Shown piece after piece: positions 52,010 through 63,154 of a DNA stretch of 64,000 bases (positions within the stretch are counted from its first letter, which is position 1; every line of letters starts with the position of its first letter). A model generated the notes under the pieces. The model was not told the origin of the DNA, did not search any database, and saw nothing but the letters and a program-made list of their open reading frames with translations. Position numbers and translations under genes: made by a program. The stretch comes from Rhea pennata (lineage: Eukaryota > Chordata > Aves > Rheiformes > Rheidae): assembly GCF_028389875.1 (NCBI RefSeq), contig NC_084669.1, positions 8,021,501 through 8,085,500 on the forward strand. The letters run 5' to 3'.

Positions 52010-52780
52010 TTGGCTCCTTCTATCCAACTTGAAATCCTAATGCATCTCTGACATCCCTTCATCAATGTTTTGTTGTTGCCAAAATATTCCTAACCTGGAG
52101 CTCTTAATCTACTGTAACTTTGACCTCCCCGTCCAGTTGCTATGCAGCTTGTCCTTTGAATGTGTAATCTGAGTGTTTCCTTTGGCTCACACTTCTTCTG
52201 TCTCTACATCCAGCCTATGAAAATTTTGCTAATTCTGTCTGCATAACAACTTTTCCTGTCTGTACATACTGCTGAACTTCATCAAAGCTGTCACTGATTT
52301 TGCATCTCAGTTACTACAACATTCTTTCTTTGGCTTTGGCAACTGTGATCTGGCCTAGTTTGTGTCCCTTCAGAATACTGCCATTAAAAGTTTGTCTAGC
52401 CTCACTTTTGACAGGGGATTGACTGCATCTGACTCCTTCATCTCTGTCACCTTTGACATAAACTGCATGTCCTGGTCATGAATATCTGTCATGCTAACTC
52501 ATTTTCCTCCTCTGAGACCCTCTCTAAAATGCCTTTTCTCATGCCTACAAAAACTGTACTATAATTGACTTACTGGTATGTGAAAACAGCTCCTATTACT
52601 TCTCGCTGTTACCTTGTCTGCCCTGTCCTTATTCATCTTTTGTACTTTTCTACTATTAACTCTTTTTTTGGTACCTGAATTGTTACCTCTTTGAAGCAGG
52701 TATTTGTTTATTCTGGTTTACTTTGCTCTCTGGAGCCTCCTGAAGGACTGAATGTAGTAGGCTTTAGAGAGTTGCATGTC
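52010..52780 (+). repeat. Probable ancient L3/CR1-like LINE fossil
   Basis: The order of degraded segments recalls the 3' part of L3/CR1-type LINEs: a 'tactgc..c.tcatc.aagc..tcac..att..g' start, an 'acta.aacat' segment, a 'cacttttga...' segment, then 'accctctctaaaatgcc..ttctcatgcctac', and finally 'acctctttgaagcaggtatttg' near 52685. No intact frame remains. The call is by remembered pattern; the edges and subfamily are uncertain. Confidence 0.4.
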
Positions 52781-53699
52781 TTTGCAATCTCACTATGCTG
52801 AGTCAAAACTGCTTTCTTCCTGAATAACAGTCCACAGTCCACAGAGACTTCTTTATATTGCTCCTACTTAAGTCCTATTTATCCAGAGACAGTCATAAAG
52901 CCGTATGTGCCTAATGAGGTCTGGTACCCTACTTGTTCTATTTCACTTTTTTTGCTTTGGTGTAGTTTTAGCAGCATTGTACTTAGCAGTCTTAGAAGAA
53001 ACTCTGTTCTTATCAAGAATTTGCATTGTGAGTGACAAATTCGAATTGCTGATTTTTCTAATTTTGGAGACATTGGCGGTGCGGTCTGGTTGTATAACAT
53101 GTGACGCTGTCCTGCTCCCCCCTGGGTGGGGCCTGCCCTTACTCTTACCCTTGCAGCAGCAGTCACATGCGACTGCCTACACTGGGCCTGAAATTGCACC
53201 CTAACATGAAAAAATGACTGCAGTCTGGAGGCAAGCCTCTTCCTGCTCGTGAACATGGCCTAGCTCTTACAGCATCACAACAACGGCCCAGGAGCGTGGA
53301 TGCAGTACCAGGATCCCATCTCTCTGCCTGATTTCACTAACAAGTGAAAATTCAGTGTTTTGTTAGTCTTGTGTTATTGATGGCAAAAAAAGAAGGTGCC
53401 TGTTAATGGAAAGATACCCTGTAAGGGTATTCAAGACCATTTATGCTTAGTATGTAGAAATTGGTTGAATTTAGTAAGGATGAATAGCTGGTTCAGTCTT
53501 ATAGTGCTTTGCTGTCCTAAAGTTTCACTATGAGCAGCACTTTTAAACTCTTATCCAAATGAAATTCAGGTGCTGTAGGTTGTTTATCAGGGAACACAAG
53601 ATTTAATATTCCTAATGGTGTTTCTTTTTAGTAATGACAGTCTTCTGGTTCATGTTTCAATACATGTTCTTGGGCCATAGTAAACACAAGGCAGAATCT

Positions 53700-53730
53700 G
53701 CAAGCTGGAATTTCTTGAATTCCAGCTTGC
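53700..53730. repeat. Perfect 13-bp inverted repeat (hairpin)
   Basis: The arms gcaagctggaatt (53700-53712) and aattccagcttgc (53718-53730) are exact reverse complements around a tcttg loop. It is in intron 6; no T-run follows. Confidence 0.85.
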
Positions 53731-53953
53731 TAGTAAAAATAAGGTGTAGAGAAGGGGTTAGAGTGTGACAGGAATATGTCACAATCCAGAATGCAGAAGC
53801 TATAAAATAAAGAAGTGAAATATGGCATGCCAAGTGTACTCAGGATAGAGCAAAGGAAAGAGAAGGCTAGCCTATTTTCATAAACTTACCCCCAAAATCC
53901 AGTAATCTTAAAAACATCAGTCAACTGGTCAGTTACTTAGAGATAGTGTAAGG

Positions 53954-54009
53954 TTTTTTTTTTTCTTCTTTTTTTTTTTGTTTTTTGTTTTTGTTTTTTG
54001 GTTTTTTTA
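53954..54009 (+). repeat. T-rich low-complexity tract
   Basis: About 56 bases, mostly T with scattered C and G, ending in ttttttag. On its own this would score as a polypyrimidine tract plus acceptor AG, but no coding sequence follows. Confidence 0.85.
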
Positions 54010-54507
54010 GTATGTACTGTGGATTCTGAAATGGAATTCTAGGGCTCTGAAGTAGATTTGTATTCCAGTTACAAAAATTTGCATGTATAAGCTCCTATAA
54101 ACAAACAGAGAGGCACTCTAGACTATAGGATTAAGTACAAGAGCCTGAAATTCTGATGCTGCTTTTTTTAACCAGCTCTTACCCTGAAGGTTTTTTAGTA
54201 TTTTCACCTCAGTTATGTCATGGAATGAGCATGATAAACATTATTTAACACATTATGTTCTTGGTTTACATTACACTACATTGATCAATGCTAGCCTGCT
54301 CTATAGAGAAAAGTAAGTAAATTTGATAACTGAGTAATTTGTTGGCATATGAAATCTCTTGCCAATAAAAATGTGAAGTGAAGCACACTGGAAAGGAGCA
54401 CTTAAATGAAAAGGTTGTCCTAGGCAGTTCTGAATGAATCATATCGTATCTGAGAAGAGATGTGAATGTGACTGTGAGTATACTTCTGTCTGATATGAAG
54501 TTATGTT

Positions 54508-54524
54508 AAAAAAAAAAAAAAAAA
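54508..54524 (+). repeat. 17-bp poly-A tract
   Basis: Uninterrupted A run in intron 6, upstream of the ancient CR1 remnant. No known retrogene precedes it. Confidence 0.85.
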
Positions 54525-54619
54525 GACCTAAACTACAAAGCAAGGTGTTACCATGATATGGAATGGGAACAGCGAGCAATATGGAGAATATTGTAACAAG
54601 TTTTTCCTATAAATAAATA

Positions 54620-55005
54620 TTACAGCCTTATTTGGATACTGTGCGTAGAACTAATGTTGCCTCAAAAGGATATTATTGAAATACAACAGATTCAGAACAA
54701 TTAATATGACAACAGGCCTCGAGAAACTGTGTTAGATCACCCATAGAAAAGACTGGAACCTTAAAAAGGAAATGCATTGGATGTTATACCAAAAGTTTTA
54801 AATGTTAACCACCAACCAGTGTTTTCTAACACCATTCATTCATTTTGTTTCTACACACAACTGAGAAGAGGATTTTAGCTAAAACAGAAACAGGAAAATT
54901 GGCATTATCCAAGGCAACACTTTTCATCCAGGTGATGAGTATGTGGAATTCATTGTCAGAGGATGTGATTGAGGTCGGATACTGAACACTCTTCAGAAGA
55001 ACTGA
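54620..55005 (+). repeat. Ancient CR1/L2-type LINE remnant
   Basis: Segments recall, in order, the 3' end of ORF2 in CR1/L2 LINEs. 'tttggatactgtgcgtaga..' corresponds to the LEYC.QF region. 'cctcaaaaggatattattga' followed by 'cagattcagaacaatta' corresponds to the 'E.VQRRATKMI' region. 'gtggaattcattgtcagagg' near 54950 corresponds to the WN.LP region. The copy is heavily decayed with many small indels, so it is much older than the CR1 at 29.6 kb. Confidence 0.55.
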
Positions 55006-55585
55006 TAGTTACAGGACTGTGAAGGATATCCCAAGCTGTTAGATTTATAACATTTTGTGGAAAGGATGTAAGACTTCAAGTGTCAGGATTTAGCCAATAT
55101 CCAGGTATATTGATGATAATGAGGTTTAATGCAAAAAACAGATTGCAGCAAACAGCTGTAGAGAGTTTTTGGATCATGCTATGAAATGTCCCTCTCTGGA
55201 TAACAGAATATCTATCAGATGAAGTATTGTAGTAAGTGAATTTCAGTTTAACACAGTGTTTCTATTTACTGATACTTACTATTTATATTACAGTATTTTG
55301 GAAAAAAAGAGATTTTTAGATTCTTTCTGTCTTGAAATGGGTTAGAATGACCAAGGAAGTCACATCTTTATAATTAAAAGAGACATTGGCTTACATGAGC
55401 CCATTTGTGACTAACCTAATAGGCTGTTTTGTAATTCTCTAGAGAGAAATTTCAAAATGTATCTATAATAAAAATAGGACGGCTTTCTTTTTCTTTAATG
55501 AGGTATTGTCTCGGATATGCATGTCTGTTCTATTGTTAAACACTTTCCAACAAAAATGATCTGCTTTTTGGAAGGCATTAAGAAC

Positions 55586-55612
55586 TTTTTTTTTTTTTTT
55601 TTTTTTTTTTTT
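55586..55612 (+). repeat. 27-bp poly-T tract
   Basis: Uninterrupted T run followed by cattttag. On the minus strand it would be a poly-A tail, but no recognisable retrotransposed sequence lies next to it on that strand. Confidence 0.9.
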
Positions 55613-58600
55613 CATTTTAGAGGGAGGAAAGGAGAAGGAAAAAGAAAATGAGTACACTAAAATAGTTGTCATCCTTCCAGCTAGTAGCACAGTTTGGATT
55701 ATCTTCTAAGGTAGAGAGAGCTTTCTGAGAGGCAGGAAGCTAAAGACAATAGTGATTTCAGGACAAATAAAGGGATTTCCTACAGACTTCAGTTGTAATC
55801 AATGAGAGGTGTGACAGTATAAAGTAAAATGGACTGTAACTGACAAATAAGTAATTTTAGTTAAAGGACAGTAAAATGCATTAACAACATACAGCCCATA
55901 TTAGAATAAAGCTTTTCAGTTCACTAGAATTGTCATCTGTATTGACTTAGTGTAGTTCCATTTCTCCAGTCTCATGGGAACATGTTGCAGATTTGGAAGC
56001 CTTTGGTTGTGTTGACATAGAGGCAGCAGCTGGCCCTAGCTGCTCTGACAGTTTTTTGTATGGACAGCAGGAAAAATGACTTTAAGTCCCTTTTCCACCA
56101 TATATGGAGAGAGTGGAGCAGCAGCTCTGTGCTAGGCAGGCCATTTACAGGTTTGTGAATTAATGCTGGGCTCTTTGCCAGTATTTGCTACCTAAACTAC
56201 CCTTTGATGCTATGGATGGAAACAGTCTATAGATTAGGGCCCAACCCACTGCCATCAATGAGATAATACTGATGAAAAACTTTGTGACCTAAACTTTCAT
56301 TTAAATTGACACCATGAGCTTGCATCTGCTGTTTGCATCACTTCACTTCAATAGGAGTTATGCCAACAAGAAGATTGCATGGCATAGCCCTGTGTGTATG
56401 AGACAGTGAGGGAAGGAAAGTGCTGAATTCACTGTAGGCAGTACACAAGCTGATAGCAGAGAATGCTTTCTAACTCCCTGAGACTCCCTAGGAGCCTAGG
56501 AGTGTCACATGAAGATACAACTAGTTGCTGCTAAACAGGCAGCTGCTGCTCTCCCTTCTTCCTCTGGTTGCATATCCTTCCTGTCTCTTTCTTTGTGCTG
56601 GCACTCATCTGACAGGTGAGACAATTTAAAAGTTAACTGGCTGAAGGAGCTAAACTTGCCGAAAATAGCCATGGCCGCCCACAGAGATGCAGCTCAGTGA
56701 TGGGGTACAATTTGCTGTTGCAGCTGAACTGACCTAAGTCCTTTTTTTCAGAAATTATTTATGCTCTTCTAGTTCTGAAAAGTCTGCTCATGAGTTGCTG
56801 CTTTTACAGTTCTGTCATTTCCTCTCTTAATTTGATTGAAAAAGACAAACAACTAGAGAGACTTAACCAGATTGACACCTGTGGAGCTAAGCTAAGCTTA
56901 TTCCTTTGTAAGTATTGTCCTCTTTGGTATGTAAAGCACATGCAACTGGAATTTAGTTTTGTGTCTAAGCAGTGTAACAGACTTTTGCTATAAACTACAT
57001 AAAAAGCCAGTGGTGTTCAGGCATAAGCAGCACTGGAAAGCTGGTAATTTCTTTGAAACAGTATTAGTGGAGGCAGAAGAGCAGAAGTGTGTTAATGCAT
57101 CTACTGTCCTGATTATTTGCAGCTCCTGCAATTCTCTTGAGTCCATGCTTTCGCTTTTATGGTGTTAGGATCTTTAACATCATAAGGATTAAAATGTTTA
57201 TGAAGTGATATGTTAGGAAGGATACTGCATGTTGTAGCTATGATTAATTAGGAAAGGATAACTAACTGAGGAGTGAAAATCTACACAGTGGGAATTTAGC
57301 ACAGTGGGAAATGTGTATTAATAAATCTCAGTTACACACATGCTAATTACCTAGGCAGGTTCACAGGCATTTGACAAAGCTGCCTGCTAATTCAGTTCTG
57401 TTAAATTTGACTTATCTATTTGTATGGCACAATTCCGGATTTTTGAAGTTGTCTTCTTGTTTTGCCAGCCAGTTCAAGTAAAATGAAGAGTTTTCCCAGC
57501 ATTCTGGGTAAGAGTAGATAGATCTGTGCTAGTCTTGTAAGGCTGTATGTAAAGCCTTGTCTTGTAAAGCTATATATAGTTCCTCTCCTCTAGTAATTGT
57601 CTCAATATAGTGGAATCTACTGCCTACTGGGAAGGAAGGTGAATATTACATATAGTAGTGGAATGTGTTTCTGAGGATCTTGTAGATCCTTATACCTTGA
57701 AAGGCATTGAAAACAATATAAATCGCTGAAAATAGGAATATTCTGTCCAGCTGGAAGAAAGATTTTACTTGAGAGGAGGTTCCAGCCAAAAGAAGAAAAC
57801 AGCAGTCTGAGAGGCTTTAACTACAGTCCAGAGGAGCAGGAAGAGATACAAGTTCACAAGCAAGCATAAACCAGTGTAGACAAGGCCTAAAAATAGTGGG
57901 TAGGATTATTTGTAGTAAGTTCATAGAAAGGACAAGGAAGGAGGATAGTAGATCAGTCAAAAAGACATCTTAGATGTCAGTCTTCAGTTACAAGAAGGAT
58001 GGCAAAAAAGAAGTACAAGGTGTATATATAAGCTGAAAGTGGAAATTAGTGGAAAATGTTAATGTAAAATCAGAAGCACTACAGTACAAAATAAGATGCA
58101 ACTTATAAAATGTACCAAGCGTATAATTTTCTTAGAGAAACTGCTCACAGTAAGGGTCACTTGTCTTACTTTAATGAAACCAGCCTGAGCCATAAGGACC
58201 TACAGCAGAGGATATTTTGAAACAAAGAGAAAGGGAGAACCTGAGATGCTAGGAAAATGCTTTAAATAGGAAGACAGAAAGTCAGGCTTCTCTGTTGTGG
58301 AAACTAGTGCAAGCCTGCGGTACAAAGAGCGTTTATGCAATAGTAGAACATGCAAAATTGAAAAGCTTGTGAGAATTTAATGGTGTTTGGGGGAGGTTGG
58401 TTTTGTTTGGTAGCTTTTTATATTGAATGCTAGTCATAAAACTTGCAACTGATGTCCTTCTGCATTCTGGGAAATATAATGTAGTGCAGCAAATAATCCT
58501 TGGTAATGCCACTTAGTGCTGTGATTTCATCTACTGCATAGATGTGATCTGCAGCAATAGTCACTTGGGAGCTAGCTGTAGTAAAATCACCCTTGTGGAA

Positions 58601-59796
58601 GTAAGGACTCAATGCTACTGATGTTTCATGTAGCTTGGAAACCCCTGAGACTGTCTAGCTCTATTCCTTCTTTGAATTCCATTACGTATTTTAGAAGCTT
58701 CAAGGTTTGCATTATATACACATTTAGTAAATTTTATTGTTTTATAAATTAAAACCAGGAAATTCATTGTACAAAATTCAGACAACCAAGTCCCAGTGAG
58801 TGTAAGTTTTGATAACAGAATCAAGCAGTGCTTACATTAAGATTGAAAATATAAAAAAAGAGATTATAAAAATAAGGTATGAAAAAACAGTCTAGAAATA
58901 CAACCTGTACTCATAGCTGGTAACAAACCCCAGGGAAAAAAAAAAAGTGAGGCAGCCTGACCATCCATTGCAAATACATTTAGCTCAATAAGACAGCTTA
59001 GCCATCTATAACAAATAGGTTTAACTAATCAGTAACCACACAAATGCAAAAGTTCTGACTGTAGCCAATACAGCTCCACAAAATGCATTACTCAAAGAGC
59101 ATGCTTAAAGCTAAAGGCACACATCACTGGAATTCCAGGTTCCCCATTCATCTTCTTGCTTTTCAGACTGGGATAATGTAGTAGTTTCTGAACAGCCATT
59201 AAGAGGGAGCAGGATTACAGGCTGTACAAATGATGAAGAATACTTACGAAAAATTAACTAGGAACTGAATTTCCCTCCCTAACGAGAACAATCCCTCAAA
59301 TACTGGACTGAGGCAGATTTTTTTTGGTGCAGATCGTATTAGTATCTTAAATTATGGTGTATCCTTGATGCATTAAACTGATTGTTTTAAATCATTTCCT
59401 AAAATCACTGGTGGCTGATGCGCAAGGCTACAAGAACTTCTTGGGACTGATAGGCTTTTTATGTTTTCAGATTTCAAAATAGTATAGCCTTCACATCAAA
59501 AAGTGTAGCATGAATAATGTTTCTTTTTGATGCCCAGAGACTCAAATGAATGTTCTAATTGCAAAGATGACTGAACTATGTACAGAAGCTTGTGAGGCCC
59601 TGAATACCTGCGGGTTTATTATGGTGAGTCTGATATTTCTGTTGTACTGTCAGATACAATTGATTCCCTCTCACTGATACATAGAGGCAACAATTTGACA
59701 CAGTGGTCACAAAGAGAAGAAATGAAAAAAGGTAGGTCTTTTGCATTTAGGAAAGATTTTTAACAGTATTTCTGGACTTCCTCAGCATATATCTCA

Positions 59797-60330
59797 CCAT
59801 TCTAGAATCATAGAAGCATTCTTTGAAAGCATTTATTTCCATTTGTAAAGGTGTCTAGTCTGACCTTCTACTTGAAGTGGGCTTATTTTCACCACCAGGT
59901 CAGGTCAGCAGAGGCTTTGTCTAGGCAAGTTTTGAGCGCCTGCAAGGACACAGATGCATCTATCAGTGATTGTTCCAATGCTGCATCAATTTCCTAGTGA
60001 AAATATTTTTTATATATATATATAATACTCAATTTGAACTCACCAAACTGCATTTTGGCTGTTTCCTCTTGTTATATGTGCTGGCAGTGCTAGAAGACTT
60101 GAATTCTACTGTCTTTGTAACTGTCCTTCAAATAGTGGTCGCAGCTATTAGATTGTCCGTTGGCCTTTTCTTTACCAGACTAAACAAGCCCGCCCACCTC
60201 AGTCTCTCTTTACTGAGCATGTTCTCTTAGTAGTCTTCCCTGAACTCTCTCCACTTTCTCCATGTCCCTCTTAAACTGACAGGTCCAAGAGTGTCCACTT
60301 CATAACCATTACAGAGTTCATGCTGTAATC
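59797..60330 (-). mobile_element. CR1 LINE 3' fragment, reverse orientation
   Basis: Read on the minus strand this is a decayed CR1 3' end. On the plus strand the piece starts with tagaatcatagaa (the reversed CR1 terminal repeat). It continues through a diverged form of the '..cctccagggatggtgac..' region (near 59935), 'tgattgttccaatgctgcat' (near 59966) and 'gtttcctcttgttatatg' (near 60060). It then reaches 'ccagactaaacaagccc' (60175-60191) and 'ctctccactttctccatgtc' (60247-60266). These match the reverse complement of the CR1 ORF2 C-terminus and 3' UTR. A (TA)n insertion lies near 60010-60024. No frame is intact. Confidence 0.8.
60010..60024 (+). repeat. (TA)n microsatellite inside CR1 fragment
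   Basis: A simple TA run of about seven units interrupting the reverse CR1 fragment. Confidence 0.85.
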
Positions 60331-63128
60331 ATTACTCATTGAAATTAGCAGGCAAGAATACCAGCTTCATTGTTATTTTCCAGTGTAAATACTATAACAG
60401 AGGACTACAAATAAGTCCAGTGGTTTCTTTGGAACTAACAACAATAATAATCGTCTACACATTGATTAGATATTTTCATCCCAGCTTTTTGAAGTTGATA
60501 TCCAAGGGATTCATCCACCACAGAATTAATTCTGATTATAAATCTAATAACTAATCTAAACTCTTTGCCCCTCTAACATACACACGTATGCACAAACTTT
60601 TAAATGATATATATTGTTGCTGTTAACTGGATGTTAATTTACATCGCTCTAAGTTCACCACATGTCCTGTGTAAGTGCTAGTAGCCTATTATCATGTATC
60701 CTGATTTCATGCAGATTAAAGGACTTCACCTAAAAGCTCCTTTCACAGGAGTTTATAGCTTGTGAGTTCCACCTTCAAAGTGCATGAGGCGCCCCCGGTC
60801 CACTCTATATAAAGACTGTAGGGAGGCTGTGAATCTTCTGTGGGTTGGTTACTTTGTGTGAGCTTTTAGTATAGGCAAGCCCTGGCAATTCAAAAAGCAC
60901 TGAAAAGTCCACACACTCGTATTTTAAAAGCAAGGAAAAATTATGTAAATGTACAGTAACAGATTCTACTTCTTCACTACAGAAGGGAAGATATCTTGGG
61001 GCACAAAGAGAGATCTTATGATAATCCCAGTATCTTAAGGACTGTCTAAAGATCAAACTACTTTGGAGCTGGTCCTTCGCTGCCTTTCACATTACATAAT
61101 CCTATAAGCCAGTGGAAAATGAATATGCAAAAACTATTGCAGCAGTCTTTTAACTTCCAGTTCTGTGCACAACCTCTCTTCCCACTCCCCCAGCCCCCCA
61201 TTAAACCAATTGGCTCTTAGTCATCTCATCTTTCATAATTTCTATTTCCTTTGCACAAATTAAGTTGTTGCTATTTTACCATAACCTGAGATTTCATTTA
61301 TGTGCTCTCAGGCAGGTTTGTCACAGAGGGATGAACATCTTTGTCCTGTCACTTAACCATACAAATGGGAAAGCTGACACTGAAGGAATTCTGTAATTGT
61401 GGTACTTAGCCATTATAATTTCACTTGTAAAGTGCAAAATATTATCAGCAGCACCAGATCACAATAGGACAAAGGACAGCTTATGTCACAACTCTAATTT
61501 TAGGTCAGTAGAGCACATGGACTTTGGAGGTTACCCTAATGCTTTTTGAAAGTAGAAATAAATCAAAAAGTTCTTGATTCTGTCAAACAACAAGTATCTC
61601 TCTGACAGTATAGATGTGACAGTTTTGTAGGATCAGCCATTGCCCAAACATTGCATTGACTGGATGAAAAAAAAAATGTTAATCAATTCTGTTTTCATCT
61701 AGGCAATGAAATCCTGAAACAGAACTTTCCAAAGGAAGGCAGCACCTATTAGCTGCTTCTCCTGTCTTTGGAAAACCCAGCCTCTTCACTGAGGTCCCTA
61801 AGAGGAACCTGAGTGCTTTTGAAAATCCTCCTTTTGTTTCTGTTCAGCAACTTTAAGAGTCTGTCTCTTCATATAAATGAACTGAGCTAGATGAGCTGTC
61901 TGTCTTCACTCTGTTGTATTTATTCACCTTATTTACTGCACTGAGATATTCTCATCATTCTGAAGACTAACCGGTACTTACCGATGTATGTGACAGTTTA
62001 GTGATTTTTTATTTTTTTCCCAAAATTTTCTTCTGAAGGCATCCTAATTTTTAAGGCTTAAGATGTAGCAAAACTGCATGAACTGTGCTTTTCATGCAGC
62101 ACTGTGACATCCGTTAGCCCCACTCCCTGCCAACGCAACTTCCCCTTATAAGCCTCTGTGATGCTGCTGTGAATCTTTCCCCATGTTGCTCATCTTCTTT
62201 CCTGTCATTCTCTTTCTCTGTAATTAGATCTCAGCCATTTATTTGTGACAACCCAGTTTGATGCCATGGAACTGGAGGAAGTGTTAGCTAGTGAAAAAGG
62301 AGGAGGATTAGAGAAGAGCTCACTTACCAAGGCACTAAGTGGATGGCCTTATCGTGAAGCCGTTAACACAATGACCTGATTAGTTTAAACAGTATAAATT
62401 TCACAAGGCACTTAATTTCCAACTGCTGTTTTGTGTTGCTTTGATTCAGTTACACAATACTTTCTCTCTGCAGGCTGTGCAGTGTTTAACTTGCAATTGT
62501 AGCTTTCCTATTGTTACTAATTACAAGAACTATCTTAAAAAATACACAAAGATTGATGTTGATTCACAAGCTTCTACTTATTTGGTTGAATGATGTTTTC
62601 TTGAAGACCTTCACTTCCTAATGAACCACAGCTTAAGCAGGGTTTGCCAGCCCTGTTTTAGACTATTCTTTCTTCACACAACCTCAGGGGATGTGAAAGT
62701 CTAATTTTAGTACATGCAAACTAATGTAAATATTTCCCTTTTGGATGGAGAAAAGTTCTTGAAAATTCTGTGCAAGACAGTACAGCATTTTTACTGTTGC
62801 TGTTGTGCTCTTGCTGTAGTGTTGTTCTCCATAGTTGGCAATTTTTCATGATCTGTTTTCCACAACAAGCTAGACCTATGCAACTATGTGCATATGTGTA
62901 TACCTTCCTGCCTGTATGTCATCAGCCAAATTAGATAGAAGAGTAGAAGCCTCAGAGCTCATTGAAAATAGGCAGCTGCATACAGGAAAGCATTGCTGTA
63001 AGTTCCTTGACAACACAAAAAGCTGTAGCGGGAGCTCTCAGCCCTCACATCAGTCAATCATGAGGCTTCAAAAGTTTCACTACTTAGGAAGCAAGTTTGG
63101 CTTTGAGGTTTTTTGACTGAAGGAGAAG

Positions 63129-63154
63129 TGTGTGTGTGTACAAGAGAGAGAGGG
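63129..63154 (+). repeat. Short (TG)n and (AG)n simple repeats
   Basis: About five TG units followed closely by about five AG units in intron 6. Confidence 0.7.

Noticed and set aside
52879..53256. 125-codon minus-strand frame in intron 6
   Set aside because: Low-complexity basic sequence over a local GC-rich patch; no similarity recognised and no promoter or splice evidence.
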